Assembly: GCF_040892545.1 (NCBI RefSeq)
Contig: NZ_CP156079.1
Span: forward strand, 558,001 to 622,000
DNA from: Paracidovorax avenae
GTDB taxonomy: Bacteria > Pseudomonadota > Gammaproteobacteria > Burkholderiales > Burkholderiaceae_C
Direction: 5' to 3'
DNA: 64,000 nt
The position numbers and the translations under genes were made by a program. Each line of letters starts with the position of its first letter. Position 1 is the stretch's first letter. Of the stretch, positions 50,335 through 59,039 are shown piece after piece. Under the pieces are notes generated by a model. That model ran no database searches. It saw only the letters and a program-made list of their open reading frames with translations, and was not told the origin of the DNA.

Positions 50335-52527
50335 ATGCAGTTCATGCGGCCCACCATGCAATCAGGAAACGTCAATCGGAGCCACTCCACCCGGAGCGGA
50401 GGAACAGCACCGCAGCAGCCTCCCGACGCAGGCACCGCCGCCCGGCGCGGCAGTGCACCGGCGCCCCGGGGCAGCGTCCCGGCGCTGATCGCCCCGCGCG
50501 CGCAGACCGCCGGCTCCCCGGGTGTGGCGGGCGTGCAAGGGCCGCCGCCGAGGGCTGCCCTGCCCGCACGGACCCGTGCGTCGCCGCCGGCCATGAGCGA
50601 CACGGCCGCGGGCAGGGTGGTCGACGAGGTCATGGTGTATCTGCAACGGTTCGAGAAGCTCATGTCCGACCCGGCGGTGTCTCGAGAAGCCACCGCGCGC
50701 ATGCTGCCCGGCGCATTGAAGGCCGCGCGGCGCGGGCTGGACGCCGTGCCGTTCCTCAACGTCTACCAGCTCAACAGCCAAAAGGGCCAGATGGCTCTGC
50801 GGTATCTCCCGCAGAAACAGGCGTTCATGGCCGGCGACTTGGCGGGGGTGCTGATCGACACCTTTGATGCGAAGGATGCCGGGGGCAAGCTCAAGTGGCG
50901 CATGCACGCGGCCGAGGCGGCGCGGATGGGCATGACTCCGGAGTTCGACCGGGAGCTCTCGGACTACCTGACGGGCCTGGACGGGACCCTGCAGCAGCTC
51001 GAACCCTGCATGGACGCCGCCTCGGTTTCGATCCGGCGCCTGGGTGCCAGGCCGGATCTCAAGACCGATGCGGGCATGGCCCGGGCCCTCAAGGACGCCG
51101 TGGTGGGGCTCACGGAAATGCGGCTCAAGCGCATCGAGCGGCACCTCGATGGCGTCCAGCTGTGCATCCAGCGCCTCGGCATGGAGCCAGCCCTGGCCGG
51201 CACGCCGGCCGGGGCCGCCCTCGGTGCGCTGAAAAACCGCGCCGCAGGCCACGAAGAACTGCTGGACGCACTCGACGTGCTGCTGGACGCGCGCGCACCC
51301 GCACCGCCCGAGAAGGTGGCGCAGCTGCAGGGCCAGCTGGACGCGCTGCTGGGCGCCGCCCGGGCGTTCGTGGAGGTGGCCGGCGCGCAGTTCGCCTCCG
51401 AGGGCGACGATCCGACCTCCGCGACGTTGCGGCTGGCACCGCATATCCTGCATTCCATCGCGCGCGTCGCCGGCGAAATGGAAGACGCGCTGGGTGCCTA
51501 CAAGCTGCCGGAAGCTGCGGCCAGGCATGTGCAGGGCATCACCTACCTGGGCCAGTCCCTCGCGCCGGAGGGGGCGGCTCGCAACGACGCCGACAGCCCG
51601 GAGCACGAGGCGGCAAGCGACCCAGCGCCGGACAGACCGGCTGCTGCTGCGGCGGCGCAGCGGCACAGGCCGCAAGCGCATGCCAAGCACCGCAAACAGA
51701 AGACGCCGCAGGGCGGCGGGCCCTCCTCTTCCTCCTCCGCCGCGCAGGACCCCGCGCGCGATGCGCTGCTGCAGCTGGCCCGCGAGCGCCTGGCCACGTT
51801 CAGCCGCCCCCCCGCGGTCCGCGTGACCGGGTTGGACAACGTGATCGCGGTGGGCGCGTCGCTCCGCAAGGACACGTCGGCTCTGCAGGCCTATCGCAAC
51901 GAGGACAGCGATCCGCTCGAAGCCGGCAGGCAGATGCGGCTGGCACTCGACAGCTGGTTCGGCCGTGCGGGCCGCTGGACGGGCGTGCAGGAGCAGTTGC
52001 AGGCATCGCAGAGCGGGGATGGAACTCCGGCGAGCGACCTCCTGCGGAAAATCCAAGAAGAGCGGATCCAGCCGCTCAGGCAGTTGCACGCGCAGATCGA
52101 TGCCGTGGAACTGGACCGGGTCAAGACTTTCGCGTACCCCCGGCTCAAGCACGTGGAGCACCTGATGCAGGCCGACCCGCAGGGCCGGAGCCTGAGGGTG
52201 GGCACGCCCGTGCCGCTGCGCTCGCAGGACAGTGCCAGCGGAAACCGCGCCACGCTCTTCGAGGTAGCGCTGGACGTCGGGACGCTCGCGAACGGCCAAC
52301 CCGCGCCGCCGCTCTACGTGCACCTGCACACACGGCAACCGGTCACGGCCGATACCTGCCGCACCATCGCATTCGACGACCTGGACGCCGTCCACGTCAA
52401 GAATGCGGAGCAGCGCGGAAAGGGGCGCACCTGGGAGGTGCTCAATAACGCTCTCGACAGCGTGCACCGGGGGCCCCTCGACGCGAAGGTGCTGGAGCAG
52501 CTGCAACAGCGCATGGCCAGGAACTGA
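50335..52527 (+). CDS. XopP/RipH-like type III effector (candidate)
   Basis: A 730-aa protein when started at ATG 50335 (GTG 50323, ATG 50344 and ATG 50356 are alternatives; none has a clear ribosome site). The first 90 residues are Ser/Pro/Arg/Gln-rich and lack structure, as in T3SS signals. The body is helical. The C-terminus contains PLYVHLHTRQPVTADTC with AFDDLDAVHVKNAEQRGKG and RTWEVLNNALDSVHRGPLD, which I recall as similar to the XopP/HLK (RipH) effector family; this needs a search. The PIP box 55 bp upstream strongly supports HrpX control. Confidence 0.7.
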   Translation: MQFMRPTMQSGNVNRSHSTRSGGTAPQQPPDAGTAARRGSAPAPRGSVPALIAPRAQTAGSPGVAGVQGPPPRAALPARTRASPPAMSDTAAGRVVDEVMVYLQRFEKLMSDPAVSREATARMLPGALKAARRGLDAVPFLNVYQLNSQKGQMALRYLPQKQAFMAGDLAGVLIDTFDAKDAGGKLKWRMHAAEAARMGMTPEFDRELSDYLTGLDGTLQQLEPCMDAASVSIRRLGARPDLKTDAGMARALKDAVVGLTEMRLKRIERHLDGVQLCIQRLGMEPALAGTPAGAALGALKNRAAGHEELLDALDVLLDARAPAPPEKVAQLQGQLDALLGAARAFVEVAGAQFASEGDDPTSATLRLAPHILHSIARVAGEMEDALGAYKLPEAAARHVQGITYLGQSLAPEGAARNDADSPEHEAASDPAPDRPAAAAAAQRHRPQAHAKHRKQKTPQGGGPSSSSSAAQDPARDALLQLARERLATFSRPPAVRVTGLDNVIAVGASLRKDTSALQAYRNEDSDPLEAGRQMRLALDSWFGRAGRWTGVQEQLQASQSGDGTPASDLLRKIQEERIQPLRQLHAQIDAVELDRVKTFAYPRLKHVEHLMQADPQGRSLRVGTPVPLRSQDSASGNRATLFEVALDVGTLANGQPAPPLYVHLHTRQPVTADTCRTIAFDDLDAVHVKNAEQRGKGRTWEVLNNALDSVHRGPLDAKVLEQLQQRMARN

Positions 52528-52613
52528 TGCCGCCACGGCGGGCGCCGCGCGGACCGCGCACCTGCAAGAATGCCGTCTCCACCTGAACGCATTCCTGAAG
52601 GAGACAACGCACC

Positions 52614-54230
52614 ATGACTGCACCCCGCGGCGACCGCGCCATCGATTCGACCCTGCCCTACGCCTCGCACCGCAGCGCGGTCATGGGCCGCAATGTCGTG
52701 TCCACCTCCCAGCCCCTGGCGGCCCAGGCCGGGCTGCGGATGCTGCAGGCGGGGGGCAATGCGGTCGATGCAGCCCTGGCCGCGGCGATGGTGCTCACCG
52801 TGGTCGAGCCCACGGGCTGCGGCATCGGCAGCGACGCATTCGCCATCGTGTGGGACGGCCAGGAGCTGCACGGCCTGAACGCCTCGGGGCGGGCCCCCGC
52901 CGCCTGGACGCCCGGCTACTTCGCCGAGCGTGGAGGCATCCCGGAGACGGGCTGGAATGCCGTGACGGTGCCGGGCGCCGTCTCCGGCTGGGTGGCGCTC
53001 TCGCGGCGCTTCGGCCGCCTGCCTTTCGCGCAACTCGCGCAGCCGGCCATCGATTACGCGCGCGGCGGCTTCGCCGTCTCGCCCACCATCGCCCGGCAAT
53101 GGGCGCTGGGGGCCGCCAAGCTGGGCGGCCAGCCCGGGTTCGCCGAATGCTTCATGCCCGGAGGCCGCACGCCGCGCGCGGGCGAGATCTTCCGCAGCGA
53201 AGCCCATGCCCGCACCCTGGAGCGCATCGCCGCCACCGAAGGCGAAGACTTCTACCGCGGCGAGCTGGCCCGGCAGATGGCGGCGCACGCCCGCGCGAAC
53301 GGCGGCGCGATGACCGAGGAGGATCTCGCGGCCCACCAGGCCGACTGGGTGGGCACCGTGAGCCGGCGTTTCGGTGATTCGGTGATCCACGAGATCCCGC
53401 CCAACGGCCAGGGCATCGCGGCGCTGATGGCGCTGGGCATGCTGGATGCGCACGGCATAGGCGCACAGCCCGTGGACCACGTGGACACCGTGCACGCGAG
53501 CATCGAGGCCATGAAGCTCGCGCTGGCGGACCTGTACCGGCACAACGCCGATGCGGACGCCATGCGCGTGGCCGCGCGCGACCTGCTGTCGGACGCCTAC
53601 GTGCGCGAGCGCGCCGCGCTCATCGACCCGGCCCGCGCGGGCGACCCCGGCCACGGCACGCCGCGCCCGGGCGGCACCGTGTACCTCGCCGCGGCCGACG
53701 AGAGCGGCATGATGGTCTCCTTCATCCAGTCCAACTACATGGGCTTCGGCTCGGGCGTGGTGGTGCCGGGCACGGGCATCAGCCTGCAGAACCGCGGCCA
53801 CTGCTTCACGGCCGAGGCGGGCCACGCGAACGAGGTGGCGCCGCGCAAGCGCCCCTCGCACACCATCATCCCGGCCTTCGCCATGGATGCCGACGGCGCG
53901 CCGCGCATGGCCTTCGGCGTCATGGGCGGGCCGATGCAGTCCCAGGGACATGTGCAGATGGTGCTGCGCGTGCTGCGCTACGGACAGAACCCGCAGGCTG
54001 CCGCCGATGCCCCGCGCTGGCGCGTGACGGGCGGCCGCGGCGTGGCCGTGGAGCCCACATTCGATCCCGCCGTGGCAGAGGCTTTGCGCGCGCGCGGCCA
54101 CGAGGTGGCGGTGGAGGCAGGCGATGGCGTCTTCGCGTTCGGCGGCGCCCAGCTGGTGCTGCGGCTGGACAGCGGCGCCTATGCGGCGGGATCGGACCCG
54201 CGCAAGGACGGACACGCCGTCGCGTACTGA
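52614..54230 (+). CDS. Gamma-glutamyltransferase family protein
   Basis: A 538-aa Ntn-hydrolase of the GGT family. The N-terminal part has VSTSQPLAAQAGLRMLQAGG and AVDAALAAAMVLTVVEPTGCG; the self-cleavage/nucleophile Thr is likely in RPGGTVYLAAADESG, and later GVMGGPMQSQGHVQM is typical. No signal peptide is seen, so it is probably cytoplasmic. GGTs hydrolyse or transfer gamma-glutamyl groups of glutathione; some relatives are acylases. AAGGAG precedes the ATG. Confidence 0.88.
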   Translation: MTAPRGDRAIDSTLPYASHRSAVMGRNVVSTSQPLAAQAGLRMLQAGGNAVDAALAAAMVLTVVEPTGCGIGSDAFAIVWDGQELHGLNASGRAPAAWTPGYFAERGGIPETGWNAVTVPGAVSGWVALSRRFGRLPFAQLAQPAIDYARGGFAVSPTIARQWALGAAKLGGQPGFAECFMPGGRTPRAGEIFRSEAHARTLERIAATEGEDFYRGELARQMAAHARANGGAMTEEDLAAHQADWVGTVSRRFGDSVIHEIPPNGQGIAALMALGMLDAHGIGAQPVDHVDTVHASIEAMKLALADLYRHNADADAMRVAARDLLSDAYVRERAALIDPARAGDPGHGTPRPGGTVYLAAADESGMMVSFIQSNYMGFGSGVVVPGTGISLQNRGHCFTAEAGHANEVAPRKRPSHTIIPAFAMDADGAPRMAFGVMGGPMQSQGHVQMVLRVLRYGQNPQAAADAPRWRVTGGRGVAVEPTFDPAVAEALRARGHEVAVEAGDGVFAFGGAQLVLRLDSGAYAAGSDPRKDGHAVAY

Positions 54231-54278
54231 GTGCCGCTCCGGGACCCGCCCGGGGCTTCCCGTGCGGGCGGTGCCGCG

Positions 54279-55388
54279 TCAGCGACGCGCCAGCAGCATC
54301 GCGTCACCGTAGCTGAAGAACCGGTAGCGCTGCGCGATCGCGTGGCGGTAGAGGCCCATGGCATGGTCGTAGCTCGTGAAGGCGCTGATGAGCATCATCA
54401 GCGTGCTCTTGGGCAGGTGGAAGTTGGTGACCAGCAGGTCCACCACCTGGAAGGCGAAGCCCGGCGTGATGAAGATGTCGGTATCGCCCGTGGCCTGCCC
54501 GCTGCGCGCCCAGGATTCGAGCGTGCGCACCGTCGTCGTGCCCACGGCCACCACGCGGCCGCCGCGCTGCCGGCAGCGCTCCAGCGCCGCCAGCGTGGCC
54601 AGCGGCACCTCGTACCACTCGCTGTGCATGCGGTGGTCCGCCAGGCTCTCGGTCTTCACGGGCTGGAAGGTGCCGGCGCCCACGTGCAGCGTGACGCTCG
54701 CGCGCTCCACGCCGCACGCCGCCAGCGCCGCCAGCACCCCTTCGTCGAAATGCAGCGCCGCCGTGGGCGCCGCCACCGCGCCCGGCGCGCGCGCGAACAC
54801 GGTCTGGTAGCGTTCGGCATCCTCGGCCGCATCGGGATCTCCGCCGCCTTCCTGGTGGCGCTCGATGTAGGGTGGCAGCGGCATGTGGCCGTGGCGCTCC
54901 ATGAGCGCATGCGGGCCCGCGCCGTCGGGGCTCGACAGCGCGAAGCGGAACAGGGGACCGTCCTCGTCGGGCCAGCGGCCCAGCAGCGTCGCGCCGAAGC
55001 CGCCGCTCGCAGGGCCTCCGGCCATGTGGAGCATGGCGCCCACGGCAGGCTTCTTGCTCACCTTCATGTGCGCGACCACCTCGTTGCCGGGCTCGCCGCC
55101 CGGGCCCACGAGCACGCGCTCGATCAGCAGCTCCACCTTGCCGCCGCTGGCCTTCTCGCCGAACACGCGGGCCTTGACCACGCGCGTGTCGTTGAACACC
55201 AGCAGGTCGCCTGGCTGCAGCAGGTCCGGCAGCTCGCGGAAGATGCGGTCCACGGGTGCATCCGCACGGCCATCGAGCAGGCGCGAGGCGCTGCGCTCGG
55301 GCGCGGGGTGCTGGGCGATGAGTTCGGGGGGCAGCGAGAAATCGAAGTCGCTGAGGGTGAAGGCGCGGGGCGGCTGACTGGCGGACAT
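54279..55388 (-). CDS. queA: S-adenosylmethionine:tRNA ribosyltransferase-isomerase
   Basis: A 369-aa QueA protein. The start [20 protein letters not shown] gives the typical N-terminus. Conserved blocks include [42 protein letters not shown], and C-terminal [15 protein letters not shown]. It adds the epoxycyclopentane moiety in queuosine synthesis on tRNA. Confidence 0.96.
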   Translation of the reverse strand: MSASQPPRAFTLSDFDFSLPPELIAQHPAPERSASRLLDGRADAPVDRIFRELPDLLQPGDLLVFNDTRVVKARVFGEKASGGKVELLIERVLVGPGGEPGNEVVAHMKVSKKPAVGAMLHMAGGPASGGFGATLLGRWPDEDGPLFRFALSSPDGAGPHALMERHGHMPLPPYIERHQEGGGDPDAAEDAERYQTVFARAPGAVAAPTAALHFDEGVLAALAACGVERASVTLHVGAGTFQPVKTESLADHRMHSEWYEVPLATLAALERCRQRGGRVVAVGTTTVRTLESWARSGQATGDTDIFITPGFAFQVVDLLVTNFHLPKSTLMMLISAFTSYDHAMGLYRHAIAQRYRFFSYGDAMLLARR

Positions 55389-55723
55389 GGGGGGCTTGAG
55401 GGCCGGACGGGCCCGTTCCAAGGAGAGGGGGCAGAAAGGCGAAGTTTCCGATTCTCCCATGGAGGGCGGTTTGCGCCTTGCCCGGTCCGTGTCGGCCTCG
55501 AAGGCCGTTGAGAGCCTCCTGATGCTACCGAGCTCATGGTCCCCCGCCTATCTGCCGAAGCCAATCTACAGCCAGCTGCCGAGCTGCAGCAGGCCGGCGA
55601 CGGTGATTGAAATGCGGCGCAGCATTGCCGCGCCAGTCCATGGACCGGACCGAACGCAATCCATCAGGTCCTTTTCTGGCATGCATGTCCGGTCGTTATG
55701 TGATCTGTCCCGCAAGCGCCTGC
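55389..55723. other. Gene-poor gap between queA and the FAH-family gene
   Basis: A 335-bp stretch with the probable queA promoter on its left side. A 38-codon minus-strand ORF (55566-55682) is present but lacks a ribosome site and known features. I see no RNA gene, repeat or terminator. Confidence 0.5.
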
Positions 55724-56509
55724 TCACACCACCTTCAACGCCAGGTCCGGCAGCCCGTCGATGTGCGCCACCATCACGTCCCCCCTCACCACAGCGCCCA
55801 CGTTCTCCGGCGTGCCGCTGTAGATCAGGTCGCCGGCCTTGAGCTCGAAGGCTTCGGAGAGCTTGGCGATCTGTTCGGCCACGCTCCAGATCATCTGGTC
55901 GAGGTCGGCCTGCTGCTTCACGGTGCCGTTCACCGCCAGGGTGATCGCGCCGCGGGGGAAATGGCCCGTCCGTGCCACGCGGTGGATGGGGCCGATGGGA
56001 GCGGAGAGGTCGAAGCTCTTGCCGATCTCCCAGGGCTTCTTCTGGTCCTTCATGTCGCCCTGCAGGTCGCGGCGCGTCATGTCCAGGCCCACGGCGTAGC
56101 CGAAGACGTGCTGCAGGGCCTGGTCGGCCGGGATGTTGCGCCCGCCGCTGTGCAGGGCGGCCACCAGTTCCACTTCGTAGTGGTAGTTGCGCGTCAGGGC
56201 CGGGTAGGGGTGGTCGGCAGTCTGTCCGGGCGGCACGTACTGGATCGCGTCGTTCGGCTTCTGAAAGAAAAACGGCGGCTCGCGCGTCGGGTCCGAGCCC
56301 ATCTCGCGGGCATGGGCCGCGTAGTTGCGGCCGATGCAGTAGATGCGGTGCACCGGGAAGACCTCGGCGCTGCCGGCGATCGGCACGGCGGGCACGGGCA
56401 GGGTGAAGGGCGAGGGGGCGGCGGGCGTGGCGGCGACGCTGGCGCAGCCGGCGGCCAGGGCGCCGCCGAGGGTGGCGGTGGTGTTCATGAGGATGTCTCT
56501 GCGTTGCAT
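55724..56509 (-). CDS. Fumarylacetoacetate hydrolase-family protein with Tat-like signal
   Basis: A 261-aa FAH-fold protein. Landmarks are IYCIGRNYAAHAREMG, the metal-binding region YHYEVELVAALHSGG, and AGDLIYSGTPENVG. The ATG at 56509 has AGGAG upstream and begins MQRRDIL followed by a hydrophobic Ala/Gly stretch, resembling a twin-arginine signal peptide. FAH hydrolases are normally cytoplasmic and cleave C-C bonds in aromatic catabolism, so export would be unusual. It could also be an uncleaved N-terminus. Confidence 0.8.
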   Translation of the reverse strand: MQRRDILMNTTATLGGALAAGCASVAATPAAPSPFTLPVPAVPIAGSAEVFPVHRIYCIGRNYAAHAREMGSDPTREPPFFFQKPNDAIQYVPPGQTADHPYPALTRNYHYEVELVAALHSGGRNIPADQALQHVFGYAVGLDMTRRDLQGDMKDQKKPWEIGKSFDLSAPIGPIHRVARTGHFPRGAITLAVNGTVKQQADLDQMIWSVAEQIAKLSEAFELKAGDLIYSGTPENVGAVVRGDVMVAHIDGLPDLALKVV

Positions 56510-56600
56510 GGGCTGTCTCCTGTGTCCTGGATGGCGGGCGGCCTCTCTCGGGCCGGTGCATGCCACTGTAGGAGCGGCCGGGGCGCCGCATGCGGACGAT

Positions 56601-57566
56601 TCAGCGCAAGACTTGGACGCGTTCGCGGGCAGCGGCCTCGCCCTGCAGTTCCCGCAGCCGCTCCGTGCGCCAGTCGCGCGGGCTCTGGCCGTGCCACTGG
56701 CGGAAGCGCCGCGCGAAGTACGCCTCGTCCGCGAAGCCGCAGCGCCGCGCGATCTCGCCGATGCGCTCGCCGGTGGCCAGCAGCAGTTCCTGCGCCAGGG
56801 CCAGCCTGCGCTCGGTCAGCAGTTCGGTGAAGGTGCGGCCCGTTTCCTTCTTGATGAGGTGGGCGAGGTAGTTGGGCGAGAGGCAGGCCGCCTCGGCCGC
56901 GCTTGCGAGCGTGGGCTCGCCCGCCAGCTCGCCGCGCAGGTAGCGCAGCACCCGGGCCAGGGCCGCGCGCCGGCTGCCGCGCTGGGCCTGGTTGGCGGCC
57001 AGGGCGCGCAGCTCGCCCTCCCGGCACTGGCAGGCGCGCGCCAGCAGCTCCAGCAGCCCGCCGCGGATGCGCGCCACCGACGCCAGCCGGCGCGCCGTGT
57101 TCTCCTGCTGCAGCATGTCCAGCACCCCCAGCACGGCCTGCCAGGCCGCGCCGCCGAAGGTGAAATCCAGGTGCTCCTGGAACTGGAAGGGCGCGAGTTC
57201 GGGCGCCAGCGCCAGTGGCACGTCCTCCAGGTCCAGCGGGTCCACGCGCAGGTCCGGCCAGAGAAAGCGCTGGCTGAAGTTCACCACCAGCCAGCGCGTG
57301 CCGGGCGGGTGCGGCACCAGGTGCATGCGGTGCGGAAGCACGAAGCTCAGCGTGCCCGGGGTGAAGGGGCGCACCGTGCCGCCCACGTGGTGCTGCGTCG
57401 CCCCCTCGAGGCTGGCCTGGATCTGGAAATACTCGTGCTTGTGCGGCTGCGTGAGCGGCGTGCGGCCGCTCTGGTCGCGGATGTCGAAGTCCAGGTGCCG
57501 GGAGCGCTCCGCCATCGCATACGTGCGGACGACCGTGGGCGCGCGGTCCGGACGCGCCCGGCTCAT
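56601..57566 (-). CDS. AraC-family transcriptional regulator
   Basis: A 321-aa regulator with an N-terminal cupin-like sensing domain (HKHEYFQIQASLEG … FTPGTLSFVLPHRMH) and a C-terminal AraC domain (AAEAACLSPNYLAHLIKKETG; IGEIARRCGFADEAYFARRF). The start overlaps the stop of the HD-GYP gene by 4 bp. It may control the adjacent FAH-family gene. Its target is unknown. Confidence 0.88.
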   Translation of the reverse strand: MSRARPDRAPTVVRTYAMAERSRHLDFDIRDQSGRTPLTQPHKHEYFQIQASLEGATQHHVGGTVRPFTPGTLSFVLPHRMHLVPHPPGTRWLVVNFSQRFLWPDLRVDPLDLEDVPLALAPELAPFQFQEHLDFTFGGAAWQAVLGVLDMLQQENTARRLASVARIRGGLLELLARACQCREGELRALAANQAQRGSRRAALARVLRYLRGELAGEPTLASAAEAACLSPNYLAHLIKKETGRTFTELLTERRLALAQELLLATGERIGEIARRCGFADEAYFARRFRQWHGQSPRDWRTERLRELQGEAAARERVQVLR

Positions 57567-58858
57567 CCGGCCGCGCCCCCGGGCCGGGCCCAGAGATCGA
57601 CCAGGTCCGGGAAGCGCCATTTGTCCGGATCTTCGCGCGCGACGATCTTGTCGCCGGAGGCGGGCGAGGAGAGATCGACCACCTCGGTCGGGATGCGCAG
57701 GTCGGATTTGGTGGAGAAGAACACTTTCACGCGCGGCGAGACCAGCGAGGCGGACTGCTCCATCACCACCCCGATGCGGCCCGAGGCGAGCCGCACCAGC
57801 GAGCCGACGGGATAGATGCCGATGCTCTTGACGAAGGCCTGGAACAGCCGCGCGTCGAAATGCCCGTGCGTCCATTCGGCCATGCGGCGCAGCGACTCGG
57901 CCGGATCCCAGCCGCGCTTGTAGGGCCGGTCGGAGGTGATGGCGTCATAGACGTCGCAGATCGCCGTCATGCGCGCGATCAGGCCGATGTCCTCACCCGC
58001 GAGCCGGTGCGGGTAGCCGCTGCCGTCCATCTTCTCGTGGTGGTGCAGGCAGGCGTCCAGCACCTCCTCGTCCACGCCGCCGCAGGCCAGCAGCATCCGG
58101 TGGCCGTGCTCGGAGTGGCTGCGGATCACGTCGAACTCGTCGTCGGTGAGCTTGCCGGGCTTGTTCAGCACCGACAGAGGGATGCGCGCCTTGCCGATGT
58201 CGTGCATGAGGCCGGCCATGCCGGCGGTGCGCAGGCGATCGCCCTCCAGGCCGATCTGGCGGCCCAGGGCCACCATGAGCGCGCACACGGCCACCGAATG
58301 CATGTAGGTGTAGTCGTCCGCGGTCTTCAGGCGCGCGAGACTGATCAGGGCCGACGGGTTGCGCGTCACGGAGTCGGAGATTTCCTCGACGAGGCTGCGG
58401 GCCTCGGTCGAATCCACCACCCGTCCCATGCGCGCCTCGGTGAACATCGAGGTCATCGTCTGGCGGGCGTGGCTGGTCAGGGCCGCCGCATGCGCCAGTT
58501 CCTCGGACATGCTGGTCGGCGCCGTCCCCCGCGAACGCGCGGGCGCCGCCGGGGAGGGCGCAGGCGGTGGTGGCGCGGCCACCTTGAGTTCCGGCATGTC
58601 CTGCAACTTCTGGAAATCCGTCTCCCGCCGGGCTTCGGCCTGCTCGGGCGTGACGGTTTCCACCCCGGCGGCGACGTCGCGGCCCTTGGAGACGTCGATC
58701 CAGACCTCCTGGATGGCCGTGGCGTGGATGCGTGAGAGGTCCGCCGGATCCTGCAGCACGAAGCCCGTGCGCCAGAACGGATGGTCCATCCAGGAGCCGC
58801 AGAACTGGTGCAGGTACATGCCCAGGGTGAGGTGCTGTACGCTGATTCGCTTGAGCAT
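57563..58858 (-). CDS. HD-GYP domain protein (probable cyclic-di-GMP phosphodiesterase)
   Basis: A 431-aa protein. The N-terminal DUF3391-like region (residues 1-90, LTLGMYLHQFCGSWMDHPFW) and a Pro/Ala linker are followed by an HD-GYP domain: HD at 219-220 (MHDIGKARIP), then HHHEKMDGSGYP around 272-283. Active-site metal ligands are intact, so degradation of cyclic-di-GMP is likely. In plant pathogens this class affects motility and virulence. It is translationally coupled to the AraC gene and divergent from recG across a 181-bp AT-rich promoter region. Confidence 0.9.
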   Translation of the reverse strand: MLKRISVQHLTLGMYLHQFCGSWMDHPFWRTGFVLQDPADLSRIHATAIQEVWIDVSKGRDVAAGVETVTPEQAEARRETDFQKLQDMPELKVAAPPPPAPSPAAPARSRGTAPTSMSEELAHAAALTSHARQTMTSMFTEARMGRVVDSTEARSLVEEISDSVTRNPSALISLARLKTADDYTYMHSVAVCALMVALGRQIGLEGDRLRTAGMAGLMHDIGKARIPLSVLNKPGKLTDDEFDVIRSHSEHGHRMLLACGGVDEEVLDACLHHHEKMDGSGYPHRLAGEDIGLIARMTAICDVYDAITSDRPYKRGWDPAESLRRMAEWTHGHFDARLFQAFVKSIGIYPVGSLVRLASGRIGVVMEQSASLVSPRVKVFFSTKSDLRIPTEVVDLSSPASGDKIVAREDPDKWRFPDLVDLWARPGGAAG

Positions 58859-59039
58859 GGGGCGAAAAGGGAACTGGTGCGGGAAGGACGGCCGGGGCTG
58901 CGGCAGCATGTTAGCCTTTTGCGCGTCCCCGTGGCGCGCAGGGTGCGCTGTTTCCATTTTTGCAATTATTGCGATTTTTAGTATTTTAACGTCCAGCGCG
59001 ACCCGGTCCTCCCGCTGTCCCGCCGCCGCCGCCTCGCCC

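Noticed and set aside
55566..55682. A 38-codon minus-strand ORF in the gap upstream of queA
   Set aside because: No ribosome site, no recognisable feature and no coupling to a neighbour.
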